DNA of 53,496 nt, taken from an uncultured beta proteobacterium (GTDB lineage: Bacteria; Pseudomonadota; Gammaproteobacteria; Burkholderiales; SG8-39). This document shows, in pieces, positions 31,108 to 44,895 of the stretch. The stretch's first letter is position 1. Every line of letters starts with the position of its first letter. The notes under the pieces are model-generated. The model searched no databases and was not told the DNA's origin. It worked only from the letters and a program-made list of their open reading frames with translations. Location: assembly GCA_903859155.1 (NCBI GenBank), contig CAIOLO010000122.1, positions 1 to 53,496 on the forward strand. The letters run 5' to 3'. The translations under genes and the position numbers were made by a program.

Positions 31108-31922
31108 ACCAGGCAGAAAATGCGGTAAGACGTACCGGCGTCGTCGGACTTGGCGCCATGGGATTGCAGATGGCCCGGCATATGGGAAGCAAGGGTTTTT
31201 CTGTCGCCGGCTACGACATCGACACCGAAGTCATGCGGCGCGCGCAGGAGCAGGGTGTGCGCATCTGCTCTTCGGTGGCGGAGGTCGGCGCTCAGGCCGA
31301 TGTCGTGATCGTCATGGTGGCCACCGATGCACAGGTTGATGAAGTGATCTGCAAGTTGCTGGGCAGCCTCGCGGCGGGCGCGGTCATCTGCATCGCAAGC
31401 TCGTGCTCACCGCAGACCTGCCAGCGCATGGCGGAACTGGCGGCGGCCAAAGGCATCGGTGTGCTCGATACCCCGGTCGTCCTCGGCCAGGAGGCCGCCA
31501 ACAACGGCACGTTGACCATCTATGCCGGCGGAGAACAGAAATGGCTGGAACGTGCCACCCCGGCGCTTTCGGCATTCGGGGCGAAGGTGCTGCACCTGGG
31601 CGGCGTTGGCACCGGACAGATCGCCAAGACCATCAACAATATGCTGCTGTGGGCCTGCATGTCGGCCAATTTCGAATCTCTCACGCTGGCCAAGAAACTC
31701 GGCGCAGATATTCCGCGCCTGGCCGCGGCCCTGGGGCACGGCAGCGGCGCCAACTGGTCGCTCTCCCGTTGGGGCAAAAGCACCGGCAAATGGGCGGAAA
31801 AGGACATGGACGTGGCACTTGAGCTGGCGCAGGAAGCCAAAGTGCCGGTGCCGCTGGGCGGACTTGTTGATCAGCTGATCAAAGGAATCAATCAGGAGCG
31901 CATGAAGGCGCTGCTGTCATGA
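31104..31922 (+). CDS. NAD(P)-dependent beta-hydroxyacid dehydrogenase family protein
   Basis: A 272-residue member of the 3-hydroxyisobutyrate/tartronate-semialdehyde reductase family. N-terminal Rossmann motif GLGAMG (residues 15-20), an Asp at the end of the second strand (AGYDID) that favours NAD, and the catalytic lysine Lys175 in IAKTINNMLL. The substrate-contact motif after the Rossmann domain reads SSCSPQTCQRMAE rather than the usual DxSTxxP, so the substrate may be unusual. Its coupling to HyuAB suggests it handles a hydroxy- or semialdehyde product of the opened ring, such as glyoxylate or tartronate semialdehyde; this is inference. Confidence 0.82.
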   Translation: MNQAENAVRRTGVVGLGAMGLQMARHMGSKGFSVAGYDIDTEVMRRAQEQGVRICSSVAEVGAQADVVIVMVATDAQVDEVICKLLGSLAAGAVICIASSCSPQTCQRMAELAAAKGIGVLDTPVVLGQEAANNGTLTIYAGGEQKWLERATPALSAFGAKVLHLGGVGTGQIAKTINNMLLWACMSANFESLTLAKKLGADIPRLAAALGHGSGANWSLSRWGKSTGKWAEKDMDVALELAQEAKVPVPLGGLVDQLIKGINQERMKALLS

Positions 31923-31942
31923 ATTTTCCAGGGAGGACGACT

Positions 31943-32920
31943 ATGAAAAGCTTTGTCTTTGCGATCTTGACGGTGTTCGCAACCGCGGCGATGGCTCAGG
32001 AGTTGATCAAGGTTCGCGTCGCCTATGATGGATTTTCCATGACCTCGGCGCCGCTCTATTACGCCACTCAGCAGGGGCTTTTCAAGAAATTCGGCCTGGA
32101 CGTCAATCCGATTCACATCGAGGGGGGGTCGACGTTGACCCAGGCCCTCATCGGAGGTTCGATCGATATCGCGCAAAACGGCTACACGCCGGTTGCCGCC
32201 GCCGCGATTCAGGGCGCGGACGTCGTGTTCATCGGTGGCATGTCGAACAAATTGCCCTATCAGCTCGTGGTCAAAAATACGATCAAGAGCGCGCAACAGC
32301 TCAAAGGCGGCAAGATCGCCATCAGCCGCTACGGGTCGTCCACTGACAGCGCGGCGGATTTTGCCCTGCGCCATCTAGGACTCAAACGCAACGAGGTCAG
32401 CGTTTTACAACTGGGCGGTGCCGCGACGCGCATGGCGGCGGCGATCAGCGGCCAGATCGACGGCACCATGGAACAGCAGCCCGACACCGCCGAACTGTCG
32501 CGCCACAATTATCATGTGCTGGTCGATGTCACCGAAATCGCCGGCGACTATCCCAACACCTCCTATGCGACAACCCGCGCGTTTCTCAAGAAGAATCCGG
32601 ATTCCATCAAGAGATATTTCATGGCCATGGCGACCGCCATCCAGGAGTTCAAACGGAATCCCGATCTCGCAGTCAAGCTCACGGCAAAATTTCTTGACGT
32701 AAAGGACGAGGCAAACGCCCGCGCGGCCTATCAGTCCTACGTCAATGTCTATCCGCCGAATCTGCAGGTCTCGCTCAAGGGCATCGATCTGGTGCTAAAG
32801 GAGATTGCCGTCAACGAGCCCAAAGCTGCCAAGTTCAAGCCGGAGCAGCTGGTGGACACCAGCGTGCTCGACGGGCTTGAGCGCGAGGGCTTTTTCAAGA
32901 AGCTGGCGGCGTCGCGCTGA
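31943..32920 (+). CDS. NitT/TauT-type ABC importer, periplasmic binding protein
   Basis: A 325-residue NMT1/SsuA-like binding protein. Signal peptide of about 19 residues (cleavage after AMA), then KVRVAYDGFSMTSAPLYYATQQGLF, of which the YYA...GLFKKFGLDV part is the family hallmark, and QALIGGSIDIAQNG. GGAGG lies 6 bases before the ATG chosen; an earlier in-frame ATG overlapping the dehydrogenase stop would lengthen the signal peptide. The ligand may be a sulfonate, nitrile, pyrimidine or hydantoin. Linkage to hyuAB points to a cyclic ureide, without proof. Confidence 0.88.
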   Translation: MKSFVFAILTVFATAAMAQELIKVRVAYDGFSMTSAPLYYATQQGLFKKFGLDVNPIHIEGGSTLTQALIGGSIDIAQNGYTPVAAAAIQGADVVFIGGMSNKLPYQLVVKNTIKSAQQLKGGKIAISRYGSSTDSAADFALRHLGLKRNEVSVLQLGGAATRMAAAISGQIDGTMEQQPDTAELSRHNYHVLVDVTEIAGDYPNTSYATTRAFLKKNPDSIKRYFMAMATAIQEFKRNPDLAVKLTAKFLDVKDEANARAAYQSYVNVYPPNLQVSLKGIDLVLKEIAVNEPKAAKFKPEQLVDTSVLDGLEREGFFKKLAASR

Positions 32921-32927
32921 ACCGGCC

Positions 32928-33737
32928 ATGGCCGCTTCGCCACAACCGAAAATGGATGCCAGGCGGGTTTCGCTCACCCGCTACAACGAACGCACGAAAC
33001 AGTATCTCGAAGTGCTGCGCGACATTGATCTGCAGGTTTTCGAGGGCGAACTGGTCACGATTGTCGGGCCAAGCGGCTGTGGCAAGACCACATTTCTGAA
33101 TGCGGTCGATGGTCTGGTGAAGCTCACCGCGGGACGCATCCTCGTGGACGGCAGCCAGATCAACGGGCCTGGGCCGGATCGCGCCTTTGTGTTCCAGAAC
33201 GACTGCCTGTTTCCGTGGCGGACCGTATTGCGCAATGTGACCTACGGGCTCGAGCTGCAGGGCAGGTTGCCCGCGCACGAGATGAAGCAGCGCGGCCAGA
33301 ACATCATCGAGCTTGTCGGACTGCAGGGCTTTGCCGAGCACTATCCGCACGAACTCTCCGGCGGCATGCGGCAGCGGGTTAATATTGCGCGGGCGCTGGT
33401 GATGGAGCCAAAACTGCTCCTGCTCGATGAGCCGTTCGCGGCGCTCGATGCGCAGACCCGCGAGTTCATGCAGGTGGAACTGCTCAAGATTCTCGCCCGA
33501 GCGAAGACAACGGCCTTGTTTATCACCCACCAGATCAACGAGGCGGTCATCCTGTCCAACCGCGTGGCGGTATTCTCGGCGCGTCCTGCGCGCATCAAGG
33601 AAATCATCAAAGTCGACCTGCCCAGCACCCGCGCGCTGTCGCTCAAGCACGAGGCCGGATTTGTCGAAATCGAGAAACACATCTGGCGCCTCATCGAAGA
33701 AGAGGCCGTGCGCCCTGACATGTTGGCCGAGGCATGA
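32928..33737 (+). CDS. NitT/TauT-type ABC importer, ATPase
   Basis: A 269-residue ABC ATPase. Walker A GPSGCGKTT at residues 47-55, Q-loop VFQNDCLFPW, signature LSGGMRQR, Walker B LLLLDEPFAALD and switch His in ITHQINEA. The sequence is closest in pattern to SsuB/TauB. It starts 7 bases after the binding-protein gene and 10 bases before the permease gene, so the three form one importer unit. Confidence 0.92.
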   Translation: MAASPQPKMDARRVSLTRYNERTKQYLEVLRDIDLQVFEGELVTIVGPSGCGKTTFLNAVDGLVKLTAGRILVDGSQINGPGPDRAFVFQNDCLFPWRTVLRNVTYGLELQGRLPAHEMKQRGQNIIELVGLQGFAEHYPHELSGGMRQRVNIARALVMEPKLLLLDEPFAALDAQTREFMQVELLKILARAKTTALFITHQINEAVILSNRVAVFSARPARIKEIIKVDLPSTRALSLKHEAGFVEIEKHIWRLIEEEAVRPDMLAEA

Positions 33738-33747
33738 GGAAATTCCC

Positions 33748-34578
33748 GTGAACGCGATTCCGTCACCGTCCGGCACTTCGCTCGAGGTCCAATTGCCGCC
33801 AGTTATCTCGTGGTGGAAAAGGAACGAAAACTGGCTGCTGGGCACAATTGCCATGCTCGTTTTCCTCTCCTTCTGGGAGACCAGCGTTGCCTTCAAATGG
33901 GTCAATCCGCTGTTTACCAGCGCGCCCACCCGCATACTGCGGGCGGGTATCGAGATGTTCGCCGATGGCAGCATCTATGGACATATCGCGATCAGCAGCT
34001 ACGAATTCGCGGTGGGCTATGGACTGGCCCTGGTCATCGGTGTGCCGCTGGGGATCCTGATGGGCTGGTACAGCCGGCTCAATGCGGTGCTGGAACCCTT
34101 CGTTTCGGCGCTTTACGCCACCCCGCGCATTGCGCTGCTTCCGCTGATCCTGATCTGGCTCGGAATCGGCGTCTCTTCCAAGATTGCCATCGTGTTTCTT
34201 GGCGCCGTTTTCCCGATTCTGGTGAACACGATCACCGGTGTGCGTACGGTGGAGGCGGATTTCATCAAGGTCGCACGCTCCTTTGGCGCGCGCGACCGGC
34301 AGCTGTTTCTGACCGTGGCGCTGCCCTCGTCGGTGCCCCTGCTGCTCGCGGGTTTGCGGCTGGGCCTGGGCCACGCGCTGGTGGGCATCGTGGTCGGTGA
34401 GATGTATGGTGCAAACGAGGGTCTGGGCTATCTGATCGCAACAGCGGGGGCGCGCTTCCAGACCGATAAAGTAATGGTGGGAATCATACTGATCACTTCA
34501 GCCGGTGTGGCGATGACCGAACTATTGCGCTGGATCGAGCGACGCTATGAGCGCTGGAGGCCCAACTTCAGGGGTTGA
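33748..34578 (+). CDS. NitT/TauT-type ABC importer, permease
   Basis: A 276-residue inner-membrane permease of the BPD-transport family with about six membrane segments. The EAA-loop region that docks the ATPase reads EADFIKVARSFGARDRQLF, and the later VVGEMYGANEGLGYL is typical of SsuC/TauC. The start is a GTG 7 bases after GAGGA; the much longer upstream open frame runs inside the ATPase gene and is rejected. Last gene of the rightward operon. Confidence 0.9.
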   Translation: MNAIPSPSGTSLEVQLPPVISWWKRNENWLLGTIAMLVFLSFWETSVAFKWVNPLFTSAPTRILRAGIEMFADGSIYGHIAISSYEFAVGYGLALVIGVPLGILMGWYSRLNAVLEPFVSALYATPRIALLPLILIWLGIGVSSKIAIVFLGAVFPILVNTITGVRTVEADFIKVARSFGARDRQLFLTVALPSSVPLLLAGLRLGLGHALVGIVVGEMYGANEGLGYLIATAGARFQTDKVMVGIILITSAGVAMTELLRWIERRYERWRPNFRG

Positions 34579-34608
34579 TCAACGGAACCCGGGCGCTGGC
34601 GCGGCATG

Positions 34609-34627
34609 ATTGCGGGCCGCAATTTTT
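34609..34627 (+). terminator. Possible terminator of the hyuA-ABC operon
   Basis: ATTGCGG-G-CCGCAAT can form a 5-bp stem with a small loop (the inner pairs are too tight to close) followed by TTTTT. It lies in the 62-base gap between the rightward permease gene and the leftward PLP gene. Confidence 0.35.
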
Positions 34628-34640
34628 GGCCGCGCGGTCC

Positions 34641-35932
34641 CTAGCGCTGCACGCCCGAGAACAGCACGCCGGCACGCGCCCCGGTGGCGATCAGACCGTC
34701 GCGGCGCAGTTGGATCAGTCCTGCAAGCCCCGCCGACCCGGTGTGACTCACGGCAATGCCGGTGTTCTTCAGTGCCAGTCGATTAGCCTCTTTCAACGTT
34801 TCCTCGTCGACGACCACCGTCGTGCCGCCAGTCGCGGTCATGCCCCGCAGCACGGCGACCCAATCGTAGGTTTCGTCGTCGAGGATGCCTTCGGCGATGC
34901 TGTGCGGCGTTTGTTCCCACGGCCACATGAACCCTGAGCGGTGCGCTGTGGCGTAGGCCAGTGCTTCGTCGGGGGTGGTCTCGCTGCTGCCGCGTTGCCG
35001 CTCCAGCCGCGACCATGCGCGACTCAACGGCGCCGCCCCGCGCGTCTGCACCGTGTGCACCCGTGGCGCGCGCGGCAACAGCCCGGCCGCGACCGCGCGC
35101 GCATAGGCCTGCATGCATGCGCTGGCGAGCGCGCCGCCGCCCACCTGCACCACCAGGTCGTCGAGCGGCGGCGAGCCGCAGGCCAGCATTTCGTACACCA
35201 ATGTCTCGCCGCCGTCGATCGCCAGTCCGTTCTCGTTTCCCTGGCAGCAAAAGGCCAGCGCGCCGGCGCGCAACGCTTCGTGAAAGCGATGAACGCAGGG
35301 ATCGCCGCGCTCGCCGGCCGCGCGCGGGCACGACACGACCGTCGCGCCAAGGGCGTGCAACTGCGCGAGTACCGCCCGCTCGGCGTGCGGCGGGACGAAC
35401 ACCTGCAAGGGGCGCGCCGCGGCGTGCGCGAGCACTGCGGCGGCGAGGGCGGCGTTGCCGCAGCTCGCAATAGCCAATGGCGCCAGCCCCTCTCCGCGCT
35501 CCGTCACCAGGAGGTAGAGCAGGATTCCCATCAGGTGGCGGGCCTTGTGCGAGCCGGCGACATTCCCGGTTTCGTCCTTGACCCAGACCTCGCATCCGGG
35601 GTCTTCGCCGAACGCCGCCACTCTGGCAAACGGCGTCGGGCGAAATCCGCGGCCGTCGACCGCGGCGATGCGCTCGTCGATCCTGTTCACCAGTTCGACA
35701 AACGCCGCGTCGCTCATCCCGCGCGCGCGCGCGGCATGCCACGCGTATAAGCTCTCGCGATGGCGCACGAACGGATTCTCGTCGCCGCCGTGATCCAGTA
35801 TTGCCTCGGAGCTCAGCCGGTGCACCAGGACATGGTCGCGATCGTCGCGGCCGCTTTGCTCGCAGCGGAACGGATAGGAAGCGTCGGCGGGCGGCTGCCA
35901 GCCGCAGCCGGAGCAGACCAGGCGCGACTCGG

Positions 35933-35936
<4 letters not shown>
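34641..35936 (-). CDS. Fold-type II PLP enzyme, threonine-synthase-like with zinc ribbon
   Basis: A 431-residue PLP-dependent beta-family enzyme. N-terminal zinc-ribbon-like CSGCGW...FRC (Cys8, Cys11, then about residue 24), as in threonine-synthase-like proteins; PLP lysine Lys131 in GSHKARH; phosphate loop [18 protein letters not shown]. It starts at a GTG that overlaps the stop of the upstream PLP gene (GTGA), so it is coupled to it. Chemistry is likely beta- or alpha,beta-elimination or deamination of an amino acid released from a ring. In the E. coli purine island the equivalent place is held by YgeX, 2,3-diaminopropionate ammonia-lyase. Sequence does not decide between threonine synthase, dehydratase and lyase. 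Confidence 0.82.
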
Positions 35937-37407
<1,471 letters not shown>

Positions 37408-37411
<4 letters not shown>

Positions 37412-38403
37412 AGCTCCGCCATTCGCGACCAGAGCCGCTGGGCCGCGGAGGCAGCCTCCGCCCGGATCGCATTAAGGTTGATGTCACGCGGTATGCGAAT
37501 CGATGGTACCGCCCCGCCAAAGCGCTCGGCCAGCAGGGCGTGGCCCGCTTGCAGGCGTCGTTCTGCCGCCTCCGGATCGTCGCCGTGGCGCGGCACGTCT
37601 TCGAGCAACGCACTGCGTTCGGCGGCAAGATCCGACGCAAAGCCGTCGGTACCGATTGCGACTCGGGCGCTGACACGCAGCGCGGACGGATAGCCGACAC
37701 CGTTGCCGCGGTTGGAGCGCGGATTCTGCACCAGCCAGCAGCCCAGACGTTCGGCCCGGCGCACCTGCGATTCATCCAGGTGCACCCCGTGCGCGAGGAT
37801 CGAACCGGGCGGAAGCGCACCGAGCTGCTCCAGGCGCTCCAGGGGGCCACCCCAGCCGCGACGCACCGCGTCGGCGACGTCGGCGCGGTCCTCGGCGACA
37901 TGAACGTGCACCACGGTGCCCAGCTCCCGGCACAGCGCTGCCGCCTCGCGCAGTGTCTCGTCCGACACGGTGAACGATGCGTGCAGTCCCACCACGCCGC
38001 GCACCAGCGACCGCGTGTTGGTCTCGATGAAGCGGCGGCATTCGGCCAGGCCGCGCCGCGCTTCGTCGCGCCCGCCGTTGCGCTCGGTCGCGCCATAGCA
38101 GAGCACCGCCGGCATTCCCGCCGCCTCACAGACATCGCCGAGCACATCGAGCGAGCCTTCGATCAGCCGTGGCGATTCGTGGTGATCGATGAGGCCGACC
38201 GTGCCCAGCCGCAGCGCCTCGGCGACGTACCATTGCGCGGAGATTCGCAGCAAACCCGCGTCCAGTGCGCGATCGAGCTTCCACCATATGCGCTCGAGAA
38301 TCTGCAGGAAGTTTTCCGGCGCCTCGGTCGGGGAAGGCATGTCAAACGGTGCCAGGCCCGAGTACAGGTGCGTGTGCGCGTTGACGAACCCCTTAGCGCT
38401 CAT
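37408..38403 (-). CDS. ssnA: SsnA-like amidohydrolase, minimal form
   Basis: A 331-residue aminohydrolase related to E. coli SsnA of the purine island. Metal-site residues are present: His10 and His12 ([11 protein letters not shown]), His in [12 protein letters not shown] near 168, His in [11 protein letters not shown] near 203, and Asp in IGTDGFASD near 250. The segment [17 protein letters not shown] is strongly SsnA-like. It begins almost at the HxH motif and so lacks the N-terminal 55-60 residues, and the C-terminal region is also shortened to end [12 protein letters not shown]; both halves of the usual beta-sandwich subdomain are missing. Upstream in the same frame there is no start before the xdhD stop. 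Either a compact active enzyme or a decaying copy; intact overlaps with neighbours favour a working gene. Confidence 0.78.
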
Positions 38404-38457
38404 CGGCTGCCCGATTGCGTCGCACCAGGCAGCGGCATCCGGGGACGCCCGCCGGGC

Positions 38458-41076
<2,619 letters not shown>

Positions 41077-41213
41077 GGTTTTACCGGGGCTTTCGGAGGG
41101 AGGGCGTAACCTGGGGAGGTTAGCCGAGTGGTCCGTGTCGTGCAACTCGAACGGATGAGAGTGATGCGCAACAACTTCGTTGGCGTGCCGTGATCTGGAT
41201 TGCAGGGCCTTGC

Positions 41214-42233
41214 CTATATCTCCTGCAGTTCAAGGGTGACACGGATCTCGAACTGGCGCGTTTCACCGGGCAGCAGATCGATGCTGTCGGCGCGATGGCT
41301 CAGTACCGTGCCCAGATTGACATTGTTTGGTGGAGCCGAGAGCGGCTCCAGGCAGATCGCGGCGCGACCTATGGGCGTATATAACTGCATTTCCGGCATG
41401 CTGATGACGCCGCGTCGCGAATTGCCAACCGCCGGCACCGAAACCCGCCGCCGGATGCGGGTTCGCGAGCGCCCCGTTACATGCGTTTCATTCGCGCAAT
41501 ATTCGTCCGACCACGCATGCGTCTCCTGCCCCGACGCCGTGAGATCTGAAAAGATGTCGTCCCAATGCTCCTGCTCCGATAGCGCGCGGCCACGGCGAAA
41601 ATCGTCCCGTCCGGAGACGCGCAGCAACTCGCCAGTAGGTGTCGGTTCCGCTTCACGATCCAGCTGCCAGCGCGCGCCCGCGGGAATATGGATTTCACAC
41701 CGGCCGTTCCTGGCCAGATACGGGTGCCAGCCCACGCTCAGCGGCTGTTTGTACGCCGCTCGACTGGTGATTGTCAGTACGCACTTCAATTCCTGAATGC
41801 TCAGGCTGACTGAATAATTTGCGTCAAATTCGAATGGGAAAACCGACTCGCCGGCAGGCGACCCCGGGCGTACCTCCAGGCTGCAGCTGATTGAGTCATT
41901 CGCGGCATTGATCACGTTCCAGCGGCTGTCACGAAGGAAGCCATGTCTCGCGGGGTTTGCCCGATATTGCACCCCGGCATAAATAAACATGCCATTTTGA
42001 TTTCTGCCGACCCGTCCCGCAAAAGGCGCGAGTAGCGGCATGCCGTAACTGCCCGGTCGCTGCGCGATCCGGGACATTTCCACGGCCTCAAAAATCGGGA
42101 TCGGGGTGGATTGCCCCGGGATATGGTGGGCAAACGAGAAAACGTTCGCGCCCCATCCAGGAACGACGATCGCGCTGGTTCGTCCGGCGGCGCTTTCGGC
42201 GAAAATCCTGTATTGCGAGTCTGAGGTTTGCAT
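41214..42233 (-). CDS. Aldose 1-epimerase family protein (galactose mutarotase-like)
   Basis: A 339-residue member of the galactose mutarotase-like superfamily. Conserved histidines are in ARHGFLRDSRW near residue 105 and VGWHPYLARNG near 180, with an acidic residue in CLEPLSAPPNN near 305 as candidate base. It starts at an ATG that opens the family N-terminus (MQTSDSQYRIF); the longer upstream frame is not family-like and crosses into the divergent promoter region. It would interconvert sugar anomers in the cytoplasm, which fits its position beside a GHMP sugar kinase and glycogen genes. Confidence 0.82.
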   Translation of the reverse strand: MQTSDSQYRIFAESAAGRTSAIVVPGWGANVFSFAHHIPGQSTPIPIFEAVEMSRIAQRPGSYGMPLLAPFAGRVGRNQNGMFIYAGVQYRANPARHGFLRDSRWNVINAANDSISCSLEVRPGSPAGESVFPFEFDANYSVSLSIQELKCVLTITSRAAYKQPLSVGWHPYLARNGRCEIHIPAGARWQLDREAEPTPTGELLRVSGRDDFRRGRALSEQEHWDDIFSDLTASGQETHAWSDEYCANETHVTGRSRTRIRRRVSVPAVGNSRRGVISMPEMQLYTPIGRAAICLEPLSAPPNNVNLGTVLSHRADSIDLLPGETRQFEIRVTLELQEI

Positions 42234-42433
42234 TCGGGACGACAATGCCTGGCTGTAAAATCCAAACGGAATAGCGCCATGATAATGGTTTCGATCACGG
42301 TACCCGCCAATCCGATCATCAGGATCGTCCAGCGCGCATCGGGTACATGGCATGTGCCTTGCTTTGCAAAACTGGGCAGATTGTCCTTCAGGGCGGTCTG
42401 CCGGTATTCTCAGCGCCACACAAGGATGAAACG
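42234..42433. promoter_or_regulatory. Divergent promoter region, epimerase versus kinase-glgC
   Basis: 200 bases separate the starts of the leftward epimerase gene and the rightward kinase-glgC pair, so both promoters should lie here. I cannot assign -35/-10 boxes with confidence and see no clear operator. Confidence 0.35.
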
Positions 42434-43585
42434 ATGTCACTCGATCTGAACCCTTCTCTGTCGGCCGCGCGCGATGCGGGAAAACTTCCCGGGATCACTG
42501 CATACCATCGTCTCGACGGGCCGGGGTCCAGTTTTGACCTGCGCGAATTTCAATCCGCATTCTGGCGGGTACCAGCAGGCCAGGTACCCGCGGACGCCGC
42601 TGCGTTCGGGCTCTGGAGCAGGGCCTTGCCGCGAACCGTTGCAATCACCATCAGTACCGGTTCAAAGATCGAAGCCCATCCCCATAAAGCCGGCCATCTG
42701 GGGCTGGTATCGCATGACTTCGGCGTCGATTACGATGTGCCGGCCGGCAAAGTACCGTATGCCAAGGAAACCTGGCTGATCAAGCTGATGGATGTTTTTG
42801 GTATCAGCGGCGTCCGGTTCGATCTGTCCAACCTGATTTCGGGGACCAAATCTTCAGGACTGGGCGGCTCCGCAACCATTGCGACGGCTGTGGCGCTGCT
42901 GGCCAATGAGCTGGCCGGTGCTCCCTTCACGCGCGAACAGATTGTTCCCATGGCCGCCCTCATGGAACAGGACCTTGGCATCAGCATTACCGGTTCCCAG
43001 GAGCAGTCGAACGTGGTCTACGGCGGCGTGACCGACTATGTCTGGTTTCCCTGGGGCCTGCCGGGTATTGCCGGCGGCTTCGGTACGTCGCTGCGCCGGA
43101 CGCTTTTGAATGAGGATGACTATCCGGAATTGCGCTCCCACATGAGGCTGTATCACAGCGGCACCGAGCGGCTGAGCAGCAAGGTCAACGCGGTATGGCT
43201 TGAGCGGCTCCGCGATCCGGAGGGCTATGACAGGCACAATGCCGCGCTGGCGCTGGCCTATGATTTTCGCGAGGGCCTGCGCACCCGTGACTGGGCACGT
43301 GTCAGCCTGGCGGTGGGCTCATACCGGCAAATCCGCAGCGAACTGTGTGGCGCCTACATGACGCGGGAATGCCATGACATTCAGGCGAAATGCGCTGAAT
43401 TTGGCGCCGAGAGCTTTCCCCTGGGAGCCGGCGGCGGCGGGGCCATCATGATATTCGGCCGGTCGTCCGATTCCCTGAGCGGCCTTGATCGAGCGTTGGG
43501 AGCGGCTTATCGCCGGATCGATTTCGACCTGAAGCCGCGCGGACACGAATTTCACAATCTGCCGGCGAAGCCGGCAACCTTGTAG
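42434..43585 (+). CDS. GHMP-family sugar kinase, substrate unknown
   Basis: A 383-residue GHMP kinase. Motif 2, the ATP-binding [11 protein letters not shown], lies near residue 140; motif 3 is [13 protein letters not shown] near 345. [16 protein letters not shown] is an early substrate-side segment. It resembles heptose-7-phosphate and fucose-type kinases more than galactokinase (no GRVNLIG-type motif at the start). AAGGA lies 8 bases before the ATG. Only 10 bases separate it from glgC, so it is probably expressed with glycogen synthesis and may feed a sugar phosphate into it. Confidence 0.82.
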   Translation: MSLDLNPSLSAARDAGKLPGITAYHRLDGPGSSFDLREFQSAFWRVPAGQVPADAAAFGLWSRALPRTVAITISTGSKIEAHPHKAGHLGLVSHDFGVDYDVPAGKVPYAKETWLIKLMDVFGISGVRFDLSNLISGTKSSGLGGSATIATAVALLANELAGAPFTREQIVPMAALMEQDLGISITGSQEQSNVVYGGVTDYVWFPWGLPGIAGGFGTSLRRTLLNEDDYPELRSHMRLYHSGTERLSSKVNAVWLERLRDPEGYDRHNAALALAYDFREGLRTRDWARVSLAVGSYRQIRSELCGAYMTRECHDIQAKCAEFGAESFPLGAGGGGAIMIFGRSSDSLSGLDRALGAAYRRIDFDLKPRGHEFHNLPAKPATL

Positions 43586-43595
43586 GGGAAACCTG

Positions 43596-44888
43596 ATGCG
43601 CACAGACCTGCTGACACGGCAGCGATTGCCGACGAAATGCTTTGCCATGGTGCTGGCCGGAGGACGCGGCAGCCGCCTGAAGCAGCTCACCGAGCGCCGC
43701 GCCAAACCCGCGGTGTACTTCGGCGGAAAGTTTCGAATCGTCGATTTCGCACTGTCCAACTGTCTCAATTCGGGAATCCGGAAAATCGGCATGGCAACGC
43801 AGTACAAGTCGCACAGCCTGCTGCGTCACATACAGCGTGGCTGGTCGTTCATGAAGAGCGAATTGAACGAGCACATCGACCTGCTGCCGGCCCAGCAGCG
43901 GGTCTCCGAGGACTCGTGGTATCGCGGCACCGCCGACGCGGTGTTCCAGAACCTCGACATCATCCGCGATGACGGACCGGAATACATCCTGATTCTGGCC
44001 GGCGACCACGTATACAAGATGGATTATTCGATCATGCTTGCCGATCATATTGAAAAAGGCGCGCAATGTACCGTCGCTTGCATCGAGGTGCCGATCAAGG
44101 ACGCGCAGGGTTTTGGCGTGATGAGTGTCGATGCGTCCAGCCGGATAACGAATTTTGTCGAGAAACCCGCCCATCCGCCGGCCATGCCCGGCAAACCCGG
44201 GACCGCGCTGGCCAGCATGGGCGTCTATGTCTTCACCGCCGCCTATCTCTATCAGGCGCTGGCGCGCGACATGGCGGATCCGTCATCCAGCCACGATTTC
44301 GGCAAGGACATCATTCCCCGGGCAGTGATGGAAGGGGTGGCCGCGGCGCATTCATTCGAGGACAGCTGCGTGACGGCCGGCAAGACCGACAAGACCGACA
44401 AGGCCGACAAGGCGGACAAACCTTACTGGCGGGATGTCGGAACCATCGACGCCTACTGGGAGGCCAACATCGACCTCACCGGCGTCGACCCGACGCTCGA
44501 CATGTATGACACCCATTGGCCCATCTGGACCTACCAGGAACAACTGCCTCCCGCCAAGTTCGTATTCAACAGCGACGACCGGCGGGGCATGGCGGTCGAT
44601 TCGCTGGTCTCGGGCGGCTGCATCATCTCCGGATCGAAGGTGGATCGCTCGCTGCTGTTCTCGCGCTGCCGCATCCATTCCTATTGCACCCTGCAGGAGT
44701 CGGTACTGTTGCCCGGCGTCGTCGTCGGCCGTCATTCACGACTGAGGCGTGCAGTGGTCGACCATGGGTGCGTCATTCCTGAAGGATTGATCATCGGCGA
44801 AGATGCGGCCGAGGACGCGAGGCGCTTCGAGTGCACCGCCAATGGCGTGACCCTGGTCACCCAGCAGATGCTGGACCGGCTCCACTGA
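43596..44888 (+). CDS. glgC: Glucose-1-phosphate adenylyltransferase
   Basis: A 430-residue ADP-glucose pyrophosphorylase, which makes ADP-glucose from glucose-1-phosphate and ATP for glycogen synthesis. Seen: [14 protein letters not shown] nucleotide loop, [21 protein letters not shown] with the catalytic Asp, FVEKP, SMGVYVF, FGKDIIP and [16 protein letters not shown], followed by the left-handed beta-helix domain. Just before PYWRDVG there is a Lys/Asp-rich TDK/ADK insert made by a 9-base repeat (listed separately). It converges with malQ with only 7 bases between stops. glgA, the synthase, is not in the window. Confidence 0.95.
   Translation: MRTDLLTRQRLPTKCFAMVLAGGRGSRLKQLTERRAKPAVYFGGKFRIVDFALSNCLNSGIRKIGMATQYKSHSLLRHIQRGWSFMKSELNEHIDLLPAQQRVSEDSWYRGTADAVFQNLDIIRDDGPEYILILAGDHVYKMDYSIMLADHIEKGAQCTVACIEVPIKDAQGFGVMSVDASSRITNFVEKPAHPPAMPGKPGTALASMGVYVFTAAYLYQALARDMADPSSSHDFGKDIIPRAVMEGVAAAHSFEDSCVTAGKTDKTDKADKADKPYWRDVGTIDAYWEANIDLTGVDPTLDMYDTHWPIWTYQEQLPPAKFVFNSDDRRGMAVDSLVSGGCIISGSKVDRSLLFSRCRIHSYCTLQESVLLPGVVVGRHSRLRRAVVDHGCVIPEGLIIGEDAAEDARRFECTANGVTLVTQQMLDRLH
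44381..44416 (+). repeat. 9-base tandem repeat inside glgC
   Basis: Four in-frame units of CAAGACCGA with slight variation (CAAGGCCGA, CAAGGCGGA), adding a K-T/A-D-type run ([13 protein letters not shown]) in a surface loop ahead of PYWRDVG. In-frame 9-base units can gain or lose three residues by slippage without breaking the gene. Confidence 0.75.
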
Positions 44889-44895
44889 GCAGGCT

